Source of the DNA: Gemmatimonadota bacterium
Lineage (GTDB): Bacteria > Gemmatimonadota > Gemmatimonadetes > Gemmatimonadales > Gemmatimonadaceae
NCBI GenBank assembly: GCA_021298835.1
Contig: JAJTHG010000011.1
Span: 1-64,000, forward strand
Length of the DNA stretch: 64,000 nucleotides
Reading direction: 5' to 3'
Numbering within the stretch: position 1 is the first letter of the stretch; every line of letters begins with the position of its first letter. The position numbers and the translations under genes were made by a program. The notes below the pieces were generated by a model. The model was not told where the DNA came from. It was given only the letters and a program-made list of their open reading frames with translations, and did no database searches. Positions 17,501 to 25,895 of this stretch are shown here, piece after piece.

Positions 17501-18145
17501 ATGCCAACCAAATCCGAATCGCGAGCCCTTGCCTTCTTCGCCGCCCTCTTTGCCCTCGGCGGCGCCCTGCATGCGGTCGCCACCTTCCGAAATGGCGATC
17601 GGGCCATGATGCCGACCGATTCGCTGAACCTTGCCCGGCACCTCGAGGCCGTGGACGTCGCGCGCGCCGCCGCGCCGGCGAAGGGTCGGGAGCGTCGGGC
17701 GGGCGGCCGCGACAGGGCCGCCTCGGCCCGCACGGCGGAGTCGTCGTTGCCACCGCCACCCGCCGGGGTTCCGCCGGAGCTGGCCGCCGCCGCCGGGTGG
17801 TACGTGCGGCCCAGGGACGATCGTCCGGCCGCGGCCCCGGCGCGACGTCCGCCGCGACGCGACACCCTCCGTCCCGACGCGCGGGCGTCGGCGACGACGT
17901 CCGGCGCCTCCGGGCCCGGCGCGGGCGACGCCGCGCCCGTGGACCTCGACGTCGCCGACGCGGCCGTGCTCGAGGCGCTGCCGGGCATCGGCCCGTCCCT
18001 CGCACGGCGCCTCGTCGAGGACCGCGCGCGCCACGGGCCGTTCGGCTCCCTCGAGGGGCTCGCGCGCGTCAAGGGCGTGGGGCCGGTGCTGCGGGCGCGG
18101 CTCGCGCCGCGCGTGACCTTTTCGGGGGCGGCGCGTCCCCCGTGA
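17501..18145 (+). CDS. ComEA-like helix-hairpin-helix DNA-binding protein
   Basis: This 214-residue protein has an N-terminal hydrophobic segment (residues 9-27) that anchors or exports it, a long Ala/Pro/Arg-rich disordered linker (about 50-145), and a C-terminal ComEA-type domain (about 148-205). That domain has two helix-hairpin-helix motifs: LEALPGIGPSLARRLVEDR and LEGLARVKGVGPVLRARL. ComEA binds incoming double-stranded DNA in the periplasm during transformation. Its place just upstream of pilB-pilT-pilC supports a link to pilus-driven DNA uptake. The ATG at 17501 is the natural start before the membrane segment. Confidence 0.85.
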   Translation: MPTKSESRALAFFAALFALGGALHAVATFRNGDRAMMPTDSLNLARHLEAVDVARAAAPAKGRERRAGGRDRAASARTAESSLPPPPAGVPPELAAAAGWYVRPRDDRPAAAPARRPPRRDTLRPDARASATTSGASGPGAGDAAPVDLDVADAAVLEALPGIGPSLARRLVEDRARHGPFGSLEGLARVKGVGPVLRARLAPRVTFSGAARPP

Positions 18146-18253
18146 GGTCGCCGATCGGCGTCCACGGCGCGTGCACTGCGCGGCGGGCCTCGTCACGCGG
18201 GCGATGCCCGCGTCCCATGTGACGCCGCCGCAGCGCCCGCGCCGCGCGCACCC

Positions 18254-18282
18254 TTGACCGGGTGGGAAGCGCCCGGGACATT
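18254..18282 (+). promoter_or_regulatory. Candidate sigma-70 promoter for pilBTC
   Basis: TTGACC at 18254-18259 and GACATT at 18277-18282 are separated by exactly 17 bases. The -35 matches the consensus at five of six positions; the -10 is weaker. A transcript would start about 70 to 90 bases before the pilB start. Confidence 0.45.
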
Positions 18283-18375
18283 CCGACCACCGCGCGTGCC
18301 GGGCTGGTCGAGCCCGCGCGCGCGGCGACCCGCCCTTCCTCCGCCCTCCCGGCCTCCATGGCAGCACCTGCCGCA

Positions 18376-20190
18376 ATGTCCAGCGAACGACTCGGCGACC
18401 TCCTGTTTCGGGAGGGGCTGATCACGCGGGAACAGCTCGACAAGGCGCTGCAGGAACAGCGGGCCAACGGCACGCGGGTGGGGTACAATCTGGTGAAGCT
18501 CGGTTTCATCCAGGAGACCGAGCTCGTCAAGGCGCTGGCGCGGCAGTACAAGCTGCCGGCGGTGGACCTGTCGAAGTTCGAGGTTGACCCGAAGGTCCTC
18601 AAGCTGGTGCCGGCGGAGCTGGCGTCGAAGCACCTCGTCCTGCCGCTGAAGCGCGACGGCCGCACGCTGCACGTCGCGATGGCCGATCCGACGAACCTCG
18701 GCGTGATCGAGGATCTCAAGTTCATCACGCGCTACGACGTGAACCCGGTGATCGCGGGCGAGTTCACGCTGCGCAACCTGCTGGACAAGCACTTCGAGGC
18801 GAACGACACGCAGGTGGCCAACCTCCTCGACGAGATCGCCGAGATCGCGGGCGACGAGGACATCGAGGTCGTCGAGCAGAAGGACGAGGAGGTCTCGGCC
18901 ACGGCGCTCGCCGCGGCGGTGGACGAGGCGCCGGTGGTGAAGCTGCTCAACGCGCTCCTCTCGGACGCGGTCAAGCGCGGCGCCTCGGACATCCATTTCG
19001 AGTGCTTCGAGCACGAGATCCGGGTGCGCTACCGGATCGACGGCGCCCTGCAGGAAATCATGCGGCCGCCGGCCAAGATGAAGGCGGCGCTGATCTCGCG
19101 CTTCAAGATCATGGCGCAGCTGAACATCGCGGAGCGCCGCGTGCCGCAGGACGGGCGCATCAAGCTGAAGGTCGGCAAGAAGGTGATCGACTACCGCGTC
19201 GCGACGCGGCCGACGATCTTCGGCGAGAAGGTCGTGCTGCGGATCCTCGACAAGGGGAACCTGACGCTCGATCTCGAGAAGTTCGGGATCGAGCCGCGGG
19301 CCGAGAAGGACCTCATGGAGGCGGTGCAGAACCCGTACGGGATGGTGCTGGTCACCGGCCCGACGGGCTCGGGCAAGACGACGACGCTCTATTCGTGCCT
19401 GTCGAAGGTCAACACGATCGACACGAACATCATGACCGCCGAGGACCCGGTCGAGTACAACATCTTCGGCATCAACCAGGTGCTCGTCCGCAACGAGATC
19501 GGGATGACCTTCGCCGCGGCGCTGAAGGCGTTCCTGCGGCAGGACCCGAACATCATCATGGTGGGCGAGATCCGCGACCTCGAGACCGGCGGCATCGCGA
19601 TCAAGGCGGCGCTCACCGGCCACCTGGTGATGAGCACGCTGCACACGAACTCGGCCCCGGAGACGGTCACGCGCCTGCTCGACATGGGGCTCGAGCCGTT
19701 CAACGTGGCCTCGGCGCTGAACCTGATCCTGGCGCAGCGCCTCCTCCGCCGCATCTGCTCGAACTGCAAGAAGAAGTACGAGCCCGACGACATCGAGCTC
19801 GACGCGATGAAGGTCCACCGGGACATGCCGCTGGGCGACCTGCGCTTCAAGCAGGACGCGCTGGAGAGCGTCAAGCTCAAGGCGGGACCGGAGGCGGCGC
19901 CGTTCCTCCAGACGCTCACGCCCAAGACCCGGGTGGGCGAGCTCCCCTTCTTCAAGGGCGCGGGGTGCGACGCGTGCGGCGGGTCCGGGCTCAAGGGCCG
20001 CCAGGGCGTCTACGAGGTCATGATGATGACGCCGACCATCCGCAAGCTGATCATGCAGTCCATCGGCGCCGCCGAGCTCCGCGACGCCGCCGTTGACGAG
20101 GGGATGCTCACGCTGCGCATGGACGGCTGGATGAAGATCATGAAGGGCATCACCACGACGGAGCAGGTGCTCCGCGAGACTTCCGCCTGA
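18376..20190 (+). CDS. pilB: Type IV pilus extension ATPase PilB (GspE family)
   Basis: This 604-residue cytoplasmic motor begins with a MshEN-type N domain (RLGDLLFREGLITREQLDKA) that in relatives binds c-di-GMP or contacts the platform. The ATPase core has Walker A GPTGSGKT near 328-335, Asp and His boxes, and Walker B in MVGEIRDLETGG near 394. A zinc-binding tetracysteine region is formed by CSNC near 461 and CDACGGSG near 531, typical of PilB/GspE. ATG 18376 is chosen because homologs start there; ATG 18358 would add six residues. pilT follows after 13 bases. Confidence 0.93.
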   Translation: MSSERLGDLLFREGLITREQLDKALQEQRANGTRVGYNLVKLGFIQETELVKALARQYKLPAVDLSKFEVDPKVLKLVPAELASKHLVLPLKRDGRTLHVAMADPTNLGVIEDLKFITRYDVNPVIAGEFTLRNLLDKHFEANDTQVANLLDEIAEIAGDEDIEVVEQKDEEVSATALAAAVDEAPVVKLLNALLSDAVKRGASDIHFECFEHEIRVRYRIDGALQEIMRPPAKMKAALISRFKIMAQLNIAERRVPQDGRIKLKVGKKVIDYRVATRPTIFGEKVVLRILDKGNLTLDLEKFGIEPRAEKDLMEAVQNPYGMVLVTGPTGSGKTTTLYSCLSKVNTIDTNIMTAEDPVEYNIFGINQVLVRNEIGMTFAAALKAFLRQDPNIIMVGEIRDLETGGIAIKAALTGHLVMSTLHTNSAPETVTRLLDMGLEPFNVASALNLILAQRLLRRICSNCKKKYEPDDIELDAMKVHRDMPLGDLRFKQDALESVKLKAGPEAAPFLQTLTPKTRVGELPFFKGAGCDACGGSGLKGRQGVYEVMMMTPTIRKLIMQSIGAAELRDAAVDEGMLTLRMDGWMKIMKGITTTEQVLRETSA

Positions 20191-20203
20191 ACCGGACCCC
20201 CCG

Positions 20204-21373
20204 ATGACCGCCCCTGCCGCCGCCGGCGCCCCGACCGTCTCCCTCCGCACCCTGCTCGAGGAGATGATCCAGCGCGACGCGTCCGACCTCCACATCACGG
20301 CCGGCGAGCGGCCGAAGCTCCGCATCGACGGCGACATCGTGAACTCGGCCGTCGAGACGGTGCTCTCGGCCAAGGACACGATGCAGCTCGCCTACTCGGT
20401 CCTCACCGAGCAGCAGAAGAAGCGGTTCGAGCTCGACGACGAGCTCGACTTCTCCTTCGGCATCGCGAACCTCGCGCGGTTCCGCGGCAACTGCTTCAAG
20501 CAGCGCGGCTGCGTGTCGATGGTGATCCGGCAGATCCCGATCGCGGTCAAGACGTTCGAGGAGCTCGGCCTGCCGGCGATCGTCGGCAAGCTCGCCGAGC
20601 GGCCGCGCGGGCTGGTCCTCGTCACCGGGCCGACGGGCTCGGGCAAGAGCACGACCCTCGCGGCGATGATCGACAAGATCAACCGGGAGCGGCACGGGCA
20701 CATCATCACGGTCGAGGACCCGATCGAGTTCATCCACAAGCACCAGTCGTGCATCGTCAACCAGCGCGAGATCGGCACCGACACCAAGAGCTTCCAGAGC
20801 GCCCTCAAGTACGCCCTCCGCGAGGACCCCGACGTCATCCTGGTGGGCGAAATGCGCGACCTCGAGACCATCCAGTCGGCGATCACCATCGCCGAGACCG
20901 GGCACCTCGTCTTCGCGACCCTGCACACCAACTCTGCGGCCGAAGCGATCAACCGCATCATCGACGTCTTCCCGGCCTACCAGCAGTCGCAGGTGCGGGC
21001 GCAGCTGGCCTTCGTGCTCGAAGGCATCGTCACGCAGACCCTCCTCCCCCTCGCCAAGGGGAAGGGCCGCGCGATGGCGGCCGAGATCCTCATCGTCACG
21101 CCGGCCATCCGCGCCCTGATCCGCGACGACAAGATCCACCAGATCCTGTCCATGATGCAGTCCGGCAAGAAGTTCGGAATGCAGACCCTCAACGACGCGC
21201 TGTACACCCTCTACATGAGCCGGCTGGTCACGGTGGACGAGTGCCTGCGCGCCACCAGCGACCCGAACGAGTTCCTGCGCATGATCGGGATGCCCCCGCT
21301 CGACGACATCGGCGAGCGGTCGGCGGCCGCCGCGCCCCGTTCCGCCCCGGCGGTCGCCGCCGCCCGCCGCTGA
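20204..21373 (+). CDS. pilT: Type IV pilus retraction ATPase PilT
   Basis: This 389-residue protein has the PilT start (LLEEMIQRDASDLHITAGERP), Walker A GPTGSGKS near 142-149, and the retraction-motor Walker B VGEMRDLETIQ near 212. The C-terminal LIRDDKIHQI region corresponds to the AIRNLIRE-like motif needed for retraction. It lacks the zinc tetracysteine of PilB. The C-terminal 30 residues are an Ala/Pro-rich tail beyond the usual length of about 345. PilT depolymerises pilin to power twitching and DNA uptake. It lies between pilB and pilC. Confidence 0.94.
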   Translation: MTAPAAAGAPTVSLRTLLEEMIQRDASDLHITAGERPKLRIDGDIVNSAVETVLSAKDTMQLAYSVLTEQQKKRFELDDELDFSFGIANLARFRGNCFKQRGCVSMVIRQIPIAVKTFEELGLPAIVGKLAERPRGLVLVTGPTGSGKSTTLAAMIDKINRERHGHIITVEDPIEFIHKHQSCIVNQREIGTDTKSFQSALKYALREDPDVILVGEMRDLETIQSAITIAETGHLVFATLHTNSAAEAINRIIDVFPAYQQSQVRAQLAFVLEGIVTQTLLPLAKGKGRAMAAEILIVTPAIRALIRDDKIHQILSMMQSGKKFGMQTLNDALYTLYMSRLVTVDECLRATSDPNEFLRMIGMPPLDDIGERSAAAAPRSAPAVAAARR

Positions 21374-21410
21374 CGCCCCTCCCGATCCCGCCCCACCCGG
21401 AGTCTGACCG

Positions 21411-22607
21411 ATGCCGACGTTCTCGTACACCGCTCGCGCCGCCAACGGCGAACTCAAGAAGGGCACGCTCGACGTGAAGGACCGCGACGAGGTCGTGGCG
21501 CAGCTGAAGCGCCAGCGCCTCGTCGTCGTCAACGTCAAGGAAGAGAGCAAGGCGAAGTTCAGCTTCGGCGGCGGCATCTCGATGCGCGACATCGTCATCT
21601 TCACCCGGCAGTTCTCGACGATGATCAACGCCGGCCTCCCGCTCGTGCAGGCCCTCGACATCCTCGCCAAGCAGACCGACAACAAGTCCCTCGCCGAGAC
21701 GACGAAGGCCGTCGTCGCCGACGTCGAGTCCGGCAACACCGTCGCCGACGCCCTCGCCAAGCACCCCAAGGCCTTCACCGATCTCTACGTCAACATGGTC
21801 GCCGCCGGCGAGGCGGGCGGCATCCTCGACACCATCCTCAACCGCCTCGCGACCTTCCTCGAGAAGAACGACGCGATCGTCCGCAAGGTGAAGGGCGCCA
21901 TGGTCTACCCGGCGGTCATCTTCTCCGTCGCCGGCATCGCCGTCGCCGTGCTCCTCATCTTCGTCATCCCGATCTTCCAGGGGATGTTCGCGTCCGTGAA
22001 CATGGAGCTGCCGCTGCCGACCCAGATCGTCATCGGCATGTCGAGCTTCCTGAAGGGCTACTGGTGGGCGCTCATCGTCGCCGCCGTCGTCGGCCAGCAG
22101 GCGTTCGTCCGCTACTACAAGACCGAGGGCGGGAAGCTCGTGGTTGACCGCTTCCTCCTGCGCATGCCCATCCTCGGCGACATGCTGCGCAAGTCGGCCG
22201 TCTCGCGCTTCACCCGCACCCTCGGCACGCTCATCAGCTCGGGTGTCAGCATCCTCGACGGCCTCGAGATCACCGCCAAGACCTCGGGCAACCGCGTCAT
22301 CCAGGACGCCATCCTCGAGTCGCGCTCCTCGATCGCCGGCGGCGACACCATCTCGGCTCCGCTCGCCAAGAGCGCCGTCTTTCCCCCGATGGTCATCAGC
22401 ATGATCGCCGTCGGCGAGCAGACCGGCGGCCTCGACGAGATGCTCACGAAGATCGCCGACTTCTACGACGACGAGGTGGACGCCGCCGTCAGCGCCCTCC
22501 TCAGCGCCATGGAGCCGATCATGATCGTCGTGCTCGGTACCATCGTCGGCGGCATGGTCGTCGCGATGTACCTGCCGATCTTCTCGATGATCAACGCGGT
22601 GCAGTGA
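21411..22607 (+). CDS. pilC: Type IV pilus inner-membrane platform protein PilC
   Basis: This 398-residue protein has two T2SSF domains, at about residues 60-185 (FTRQFSTMINAGLPLVQALD) and 265-390 (SRFTRTLGTLISSGVSILDG), each followed by a membrane segment. This duplicated layout is the platform on which PilB and PilT act. It follows pilT by 37 bases, and its stop overlaps the next GTG by four bases. Pilin and prepilin peptidase genes are not in the window. Confidence 0.94.
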   Translation: MPTFSYTARAANGELKKGTLDVKDRDEVVAQLKRQRLVVVNVKEESKAKFSFGGGISMRDIVIFTRQFSTMINAGLPLVQALDILAKQTDNKSLAETTKAVVADVESGNTVADALAKHPKAFTDLYVNMVAAGEAGGILDTILNRLATFLEKNDAIVRKVKGAMVYPAVIFSVAGIAVAVLLIFVIPIFQGMFASVNMELPLPTQIVIGMSSFLKGYWWALIVAAVVGQQAFVRYYKTEGGKLVVDRFLLRMPILGDMLRKSAVSRFTRTLGTLISSGVSILDGLEITAKTSGNRVIQDAILESRSSIAGGDTISAPLAKSAVFPPMVISMIAVGEQTGGLDEMLTKIADFYDDEVDAAVSALLSAMEPIMIVVLGTIVGGMVVAMYLPIFSMINAVQ

Positions 22608-23758
22608 CGGAGGCCGGGGGCGGCCTCGTCCGCCCCGACCTCCGCACCCCCCGCAACTGGAAGTGGGGCAGCGTCCCCCCCGACGTCCTTCCCCTCTGGC
22701 TGGCGGACATGGACCTGCCGCCACCCCCGGCCGTGCGGGAGGGCCTCGCGGCCCTCGCCCGCGACGGCTGGCTCGGCTACGAGATGGTGCCCGGCGACGC
22801 CGCCCTCCGCGAATCGGTCCGACGGTGGCTCGCCGCCCGCGGCCATCCCGGCCTCGCCGACCCGCTCGAGCTGGTCCTCGGCCCCGGCGTCCTCCCCCTC
22901 CTGTACGCCGCCGTCCGCGCCCACGTCCCGCCGGGCGGTGCCGTCGTCGTCCCCACGCCGGCGTATCCGCCGTTCTTCAGCGCGGCGCGCGACCAGGACC
23001 GCCGCGTCGTCGAGGTCCCCATGCGCGAGGCCGACGGCCGCGTGGTGCTCGACGTCGAGCGCATCGCCGCCGCCCTCGCCGCGGGGGCGCGCGCCGTGCT
23101 GCTCTGCCAACCGCACAATCCCACCGGCCGCGTGTTCACCCGCGACGAACTCGCGGCCGTCGCCGAGGCGGCGGCACGGTTCGATGCGGTGCTCCTCGCC
23201 GACGAGGTGTGGGCCGACCTCTGGTACGACGCGCCGCCCCTGCCCGTGGCCGCGGCCAGCGATGCGGCGGCCGAGCGCACCCTCACGATCGTCGGGCCGT
23301 GCAAGTCGTACAACATTGCCGGACTGCCGATCGGAGCCGCCGTCAGCGCCGCACCCGAACTGCTCGCCCCCCTCGTGCGACTCGGCTACGGGCTCGGGCA
23401 TCCCGGCCAGGGGCCGGTCGCCATGTGGGACCTCGCGCTGCGCGTGGCGCAGCCGTGGCTCGAGGCCACCCGTGCCACCCTGCGCGCGCGGCGCGACCGC
23501 GTCGTCCCCGCGCTCGCCGAGCTCGGCGTGGCCGTGCGATCGCCCGAGGCGACGTACCTCGCGTGGCTCGACGGCCGCCGGCATCCGCTGGGAGATCGGC
23601 TCGCGGCGACGATCCTCGAGCACGGGCGCGTGCTGCTCAACGACGGCCGCCACTTCGGCGCCGGCGGCGCCGCCTGCGCGCGCCTCAACTTCGCGACGAC
23701 CGACGACGTGCTCGACGAGGCCCTCGCGCGGTTGCGCCGCGTCCTCGCCGCGTCCTGA
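22604..23758 (+). CDS. PLP-dependent C-S lyase, PatB/MalY type
   Basis: This 384-residue fold-type I aminotransferase-like enzyme shows the PatB/MalY hallmarks LPLWLADMDL near the N terminus, the cofactor-contact stretch LLCQPHNPTGRVF, the Asp-containing LLADEVWADL and the Schiff-base Lys in GPCKSYNIAGL near residue 233. Members cleave cystathionine or cysteine conjugates, or act as class I/II aminotransferases. The GTG start overlaps the pilC stop (GTGA), so translation is coupled to pilus genes with no obvious functional link. A hairpin follows the stop. Confidence 0.9.
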   Translation: MTEAGGGLVRPDLRTPRNWKWGSVPPDVLPLWLADMDLPPPPAVREGLAALARDGWLGYEMVPGDAALRESVRRWLAARGHPGLADPLELVLGPGVLPLLYAAVRAHVPPGGAVVVPTPAYPPFFSAARDQDRRVVEVPMREADGRVVLDVERIAAALAAGARAVLLCQPHNPTGRVFTRDELAAVAEAAARFDAVLLADEVWADLWYDAPPLPVAAASDAAAERTLTIVGPCKSYNIAGLPIGAAVSAAPELLAPLVRLGYGLGHPGQGPVAMWDLALRVAQPWLEATRATLRARRDRVVPALAELGVAVRSPEATYLAWLDGRRHPLGDRLAATILEHGRVLLNDGRHFGAGGAACARLNFATTDDVLDEALARLRRVLAAS

Positions 23759-23775
23759 CCCGCGCCGCCAGCTCG

Positions 23776-23802
23776 GGCCCCGCCGGCGCGCCGGCGAGGG
23801 CC
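23776..23802 (+). terminator. GC hairpin after the C-S lyase gene
   Basis: An imperfect inverted repeat centred on the palindrome GCCGGCGCGCCGGC extends to GGCCC/GGGCC arms with a one-base bulge. No T-tract follows. It probably ends the pil-patB transcript. Confidence 0.5.
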
Positions 23803-23892
23803 AACACGCCATGACGGCCCCGCCCGCAGCGTTACGCGCGCGTGCATGGCGCACGTGGCCGGGCCGTTTCGAGCGGCCGACACTTTCCCCAG

Positions 23893-25701
23893 ATGCCCGC
23901 GGCCTCGCCACCGCTCTCCCGGACGCCGGGCGCGCGCCTCGTCCGCGCGTTGCGGATGCGCGTGCCGACGGACCCCCTGCACCGCGTGGTGCAGGAGGCG
24001 CAGGCCGTCATGGGAGTCGGGGGCGCTGCCTACCTGGTGCTGCAGTCCGGGGTCGTGATCGCCGGGGACGGCCTCGAGGCCCCGACGACCCGCATCCGCG
24101 TAGCGGCGAATCTGGTGATGAGCATCGCGACGCTCGTGACGCTGCTGACCGTGACGCGCCAGGGCAACGTGCTCCTGACCGCCCGCGTGGTGGGGGGTGT
24201 CCTCCTGGCGTATCAGGCGCTCTTCGCGTGGGCCTTCGGGTTCATGGCGCTGCCGAGCGTGGTGATCGTCTCGCTGCCGGTGCTGGCGGGGCTCTCCATC
24301 ATCGAGGCGCGCGGCCGGGTGACGCTGTGGGGGCTGGCCTTCGCGCTGCTGGCCGCCGTCGGTCTGGCCACCACGCCCCGCTTCCCGCTGGGCCAGACGC
24401 AGGGCGCGGTGGCGGTCTCCGTGTTCGCCGCCTTCGTCATCCTCACGCTCTTCCTGCTCGAGTACCGCGAGGTGATCGTGCGGCAGGTGGCCGAGGCGCG
24501 GGACGCCGCCGACGAAGTGTCGGTCGTCAACGCCGAGCTGCGCGCCGCGCTCGCCGAGCGGGACCGGCTGGCCGCGCAGCTCGTCACCGCGCAGCGGCTC
24601 GAGGCGATGGGGCGCGTGGCGGGCGGCATCGCGCACGACTTCAACAACCTGCTCACCGTCATCCGCGGCTACGCCGACCTCGTGCTCGGGGCACTGCCCC
24701 CGGATCCCCACGTGGCGGAGGACGCGCAGCAGTTGCGTCGGTCGCTGACCCGCGCGTCGCGGGTGACGCAGGACGTGCTCGACTTCGCTCGCCCACGCCC
24801 GGTCGGGCGTTCGGCGCTCGACCTCGGCACCTTCGTGCGCGAGGTCGCCGCCGGCCTTGGCCAGACGATCGGGGCGGGGCACCCGCTGCGCCTCACCACC
24901 ACCGGCGGCCCGCTCGTGGTGGAGGCCGAGCGGGCGCGGGTCGAGCGCCTCCTCGTCAACCTGGTGCTGAACGCCCGCGACGCGTCGCCGCCGGGTGCGG
25001 CGATCGACGTGGCGGTGGCGCGGGATGGGGACCGTGTGCGGCTCGTCGTCAGCGACCGCGGCCCCGGGGTGCGCCCCGAGGACCGCGACCGGATCTTCGA
25101 ACCCTTCTTCACCACCAAGGGCACCACGGGCGGGACCGGCCTCGGACTCGCGACGAGCTTCGCGCTCATGCACCAGCATGGCGGCACGCTGCGGGTCGAG
25201 GACGCTCCGGAGGGCGGGGCGGCCTTCGTCGCGGACTTCCCGGCGGCTCCCGAAAGGGCACCGACGCGCGCGTCCATCGGGGACGACGGGGCGGTCGCGT
25301 CAGCGGGGCGACCCCTCGCGGGCCTTCGCGCCCTCGTCGTCGAAGACGATGCGGGGGTGCGGGCCCTCACCCTCCGGTTCCTGCAGCAGGCCGGCGCCGT
25401 GGTGGTCGCCGCGGAGGACGGGGAGCAAGGGCTGGACGCCCTGCACCGGAGCGTGGCGGACGCCGAGCCCTTCCACGTCGTGGTGAGCGACCTGCGCCTG
25501 CCCCGCGGAACCGGCGCGGCGGTCCTTCGGGCCGCGCAGGTGGCGTGGCCCGAGGCGTCGCTCGTCGCCATGTCCGGATTTCTCGAGGACGACGACGTGG
25601 CGCGGATGGCCGCCGCGCAGGTCCTCGTGTTCCTGCCGAAGCCGTTCACGGCGGTGCAGTTCGGCCACGCGGTGGCGGAGGCGCGCGCCCCGCGCGGCTG
25701 A
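23893..25701 (+). CDS. Membrane hybrid histidine kinase
   Basis: This 602-residue protein has about six hydrophobic segments in residues 35-195 as its sensor, then a short coiled-coil linker. The phosphoacceptor motif GGIAHDFNNLLT places the His near 247. The ATPase domain has NLVLNARDAS near 355 and GTGLGLATS near 414. A receiver fills about 479-600 with Asp in VSDLRLP near 532 and Lys in LPKPFT. It is a hybrid kinase like the others in the window but with a membrane sensor. ATG 23893 is chosen as the first start before the conserved region. CACTTT just upstream of the ATG is a weak -10 candidate. Confidence 0.88.
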   Translation: MPAASPPLSRTPGARLVRALRMRVPTDPLHRVVQEAQAVMGVGGAAYLVLQSGVVIAGDGLEAPTTRIRVAANLVMSIATLVTLLTVTRQGNVLLTARVVGGVLLAYQALFAWAFGFMALPSVVIVSLPVLAGLSIIEARGRVTLWGLAFALLAAVGLATTPRFPLGQTQGAVAVSVFAAFVILTLFLLEYREVIVRQVAEARDAADEVSVVNAELRAALAERDRLAAQLVTAQRLEAMGRVAGGIAHDFNNLLTVIRGYADLVLGALPPDPHVAEDAQQLRRSLTRASRVTQDVLDFARPRPVGRSALDLGTFVREVAAGLGQTIGAGHPLRLTTTGGPLVVEAERARVERLLVNLVLNARDASPPGAAIDVAVARDGDRVRLVVSDRGPGVRPEDRDRIFEPFFTTKGTTGGTGLGLATSFALMHQHGGTLRVEDAPEGGAAFVADFPAAPERAPTRASIGDDGAVASAGRPLAGLRALVVEDDAGVRALTLRFLQQAGAVVVAAEDGEQGLDALHRSVADAEPFHVVVSDLRLPRGTGAAVLRAAQVAWPEASLVAMSGFLEDDDVARMAAAQVLVFLPKPFTAVQFGHAVAEARAPRG

Positions 25702-25882
25702 CACGGCACCCGCGGTGTCCGAAGGTCCCCGTCAGCGTCGCCCGCGCGAGCGCGGCGGCCTCGAGGGGGGGCGCGCACCTGCCGGCCCCGCTCGGCAACG
25801 CACCGCCGGCGCTCCCCGCCCCAGCCGGCACAGTCGCCCCGGTCGGGGCGTGGCGACACCGCCGGATGTCGTCGCGGGGGCG

Positions 25883-25888
25883 TATCTT
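25883..25888 (+). promoter_or_regulatory. Candidate -10 box (TATCTT), leaderless M28 gene
   Basis: TATCTT is followed by exactly seven bases and then the ATG at 25896, so the expected transcription start is the A of that ATG. It is one of the clearest leaderless cases in the window. A separate ATG at 25866 lies upstream of the box and so would not be on this transcript. Confidence 0.6.
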
Positions 25889-25895
25889 GTGCCAC

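Noticed and set aside
18262-18375. Longer N terminus for PilB from 18262
   Set aside because: The extra 38 residues do not resemble the family and overlap the candidate TTGACC/GACATT promoter.
22938-25895. Long upstream extension of the M28 peptidase frame
   Set aside because: The extension overlaps the C-S lyase and a kinase in another frame and is Arg/Pro-rich. The signal peptide and the TATCTT box place the start at 25896.
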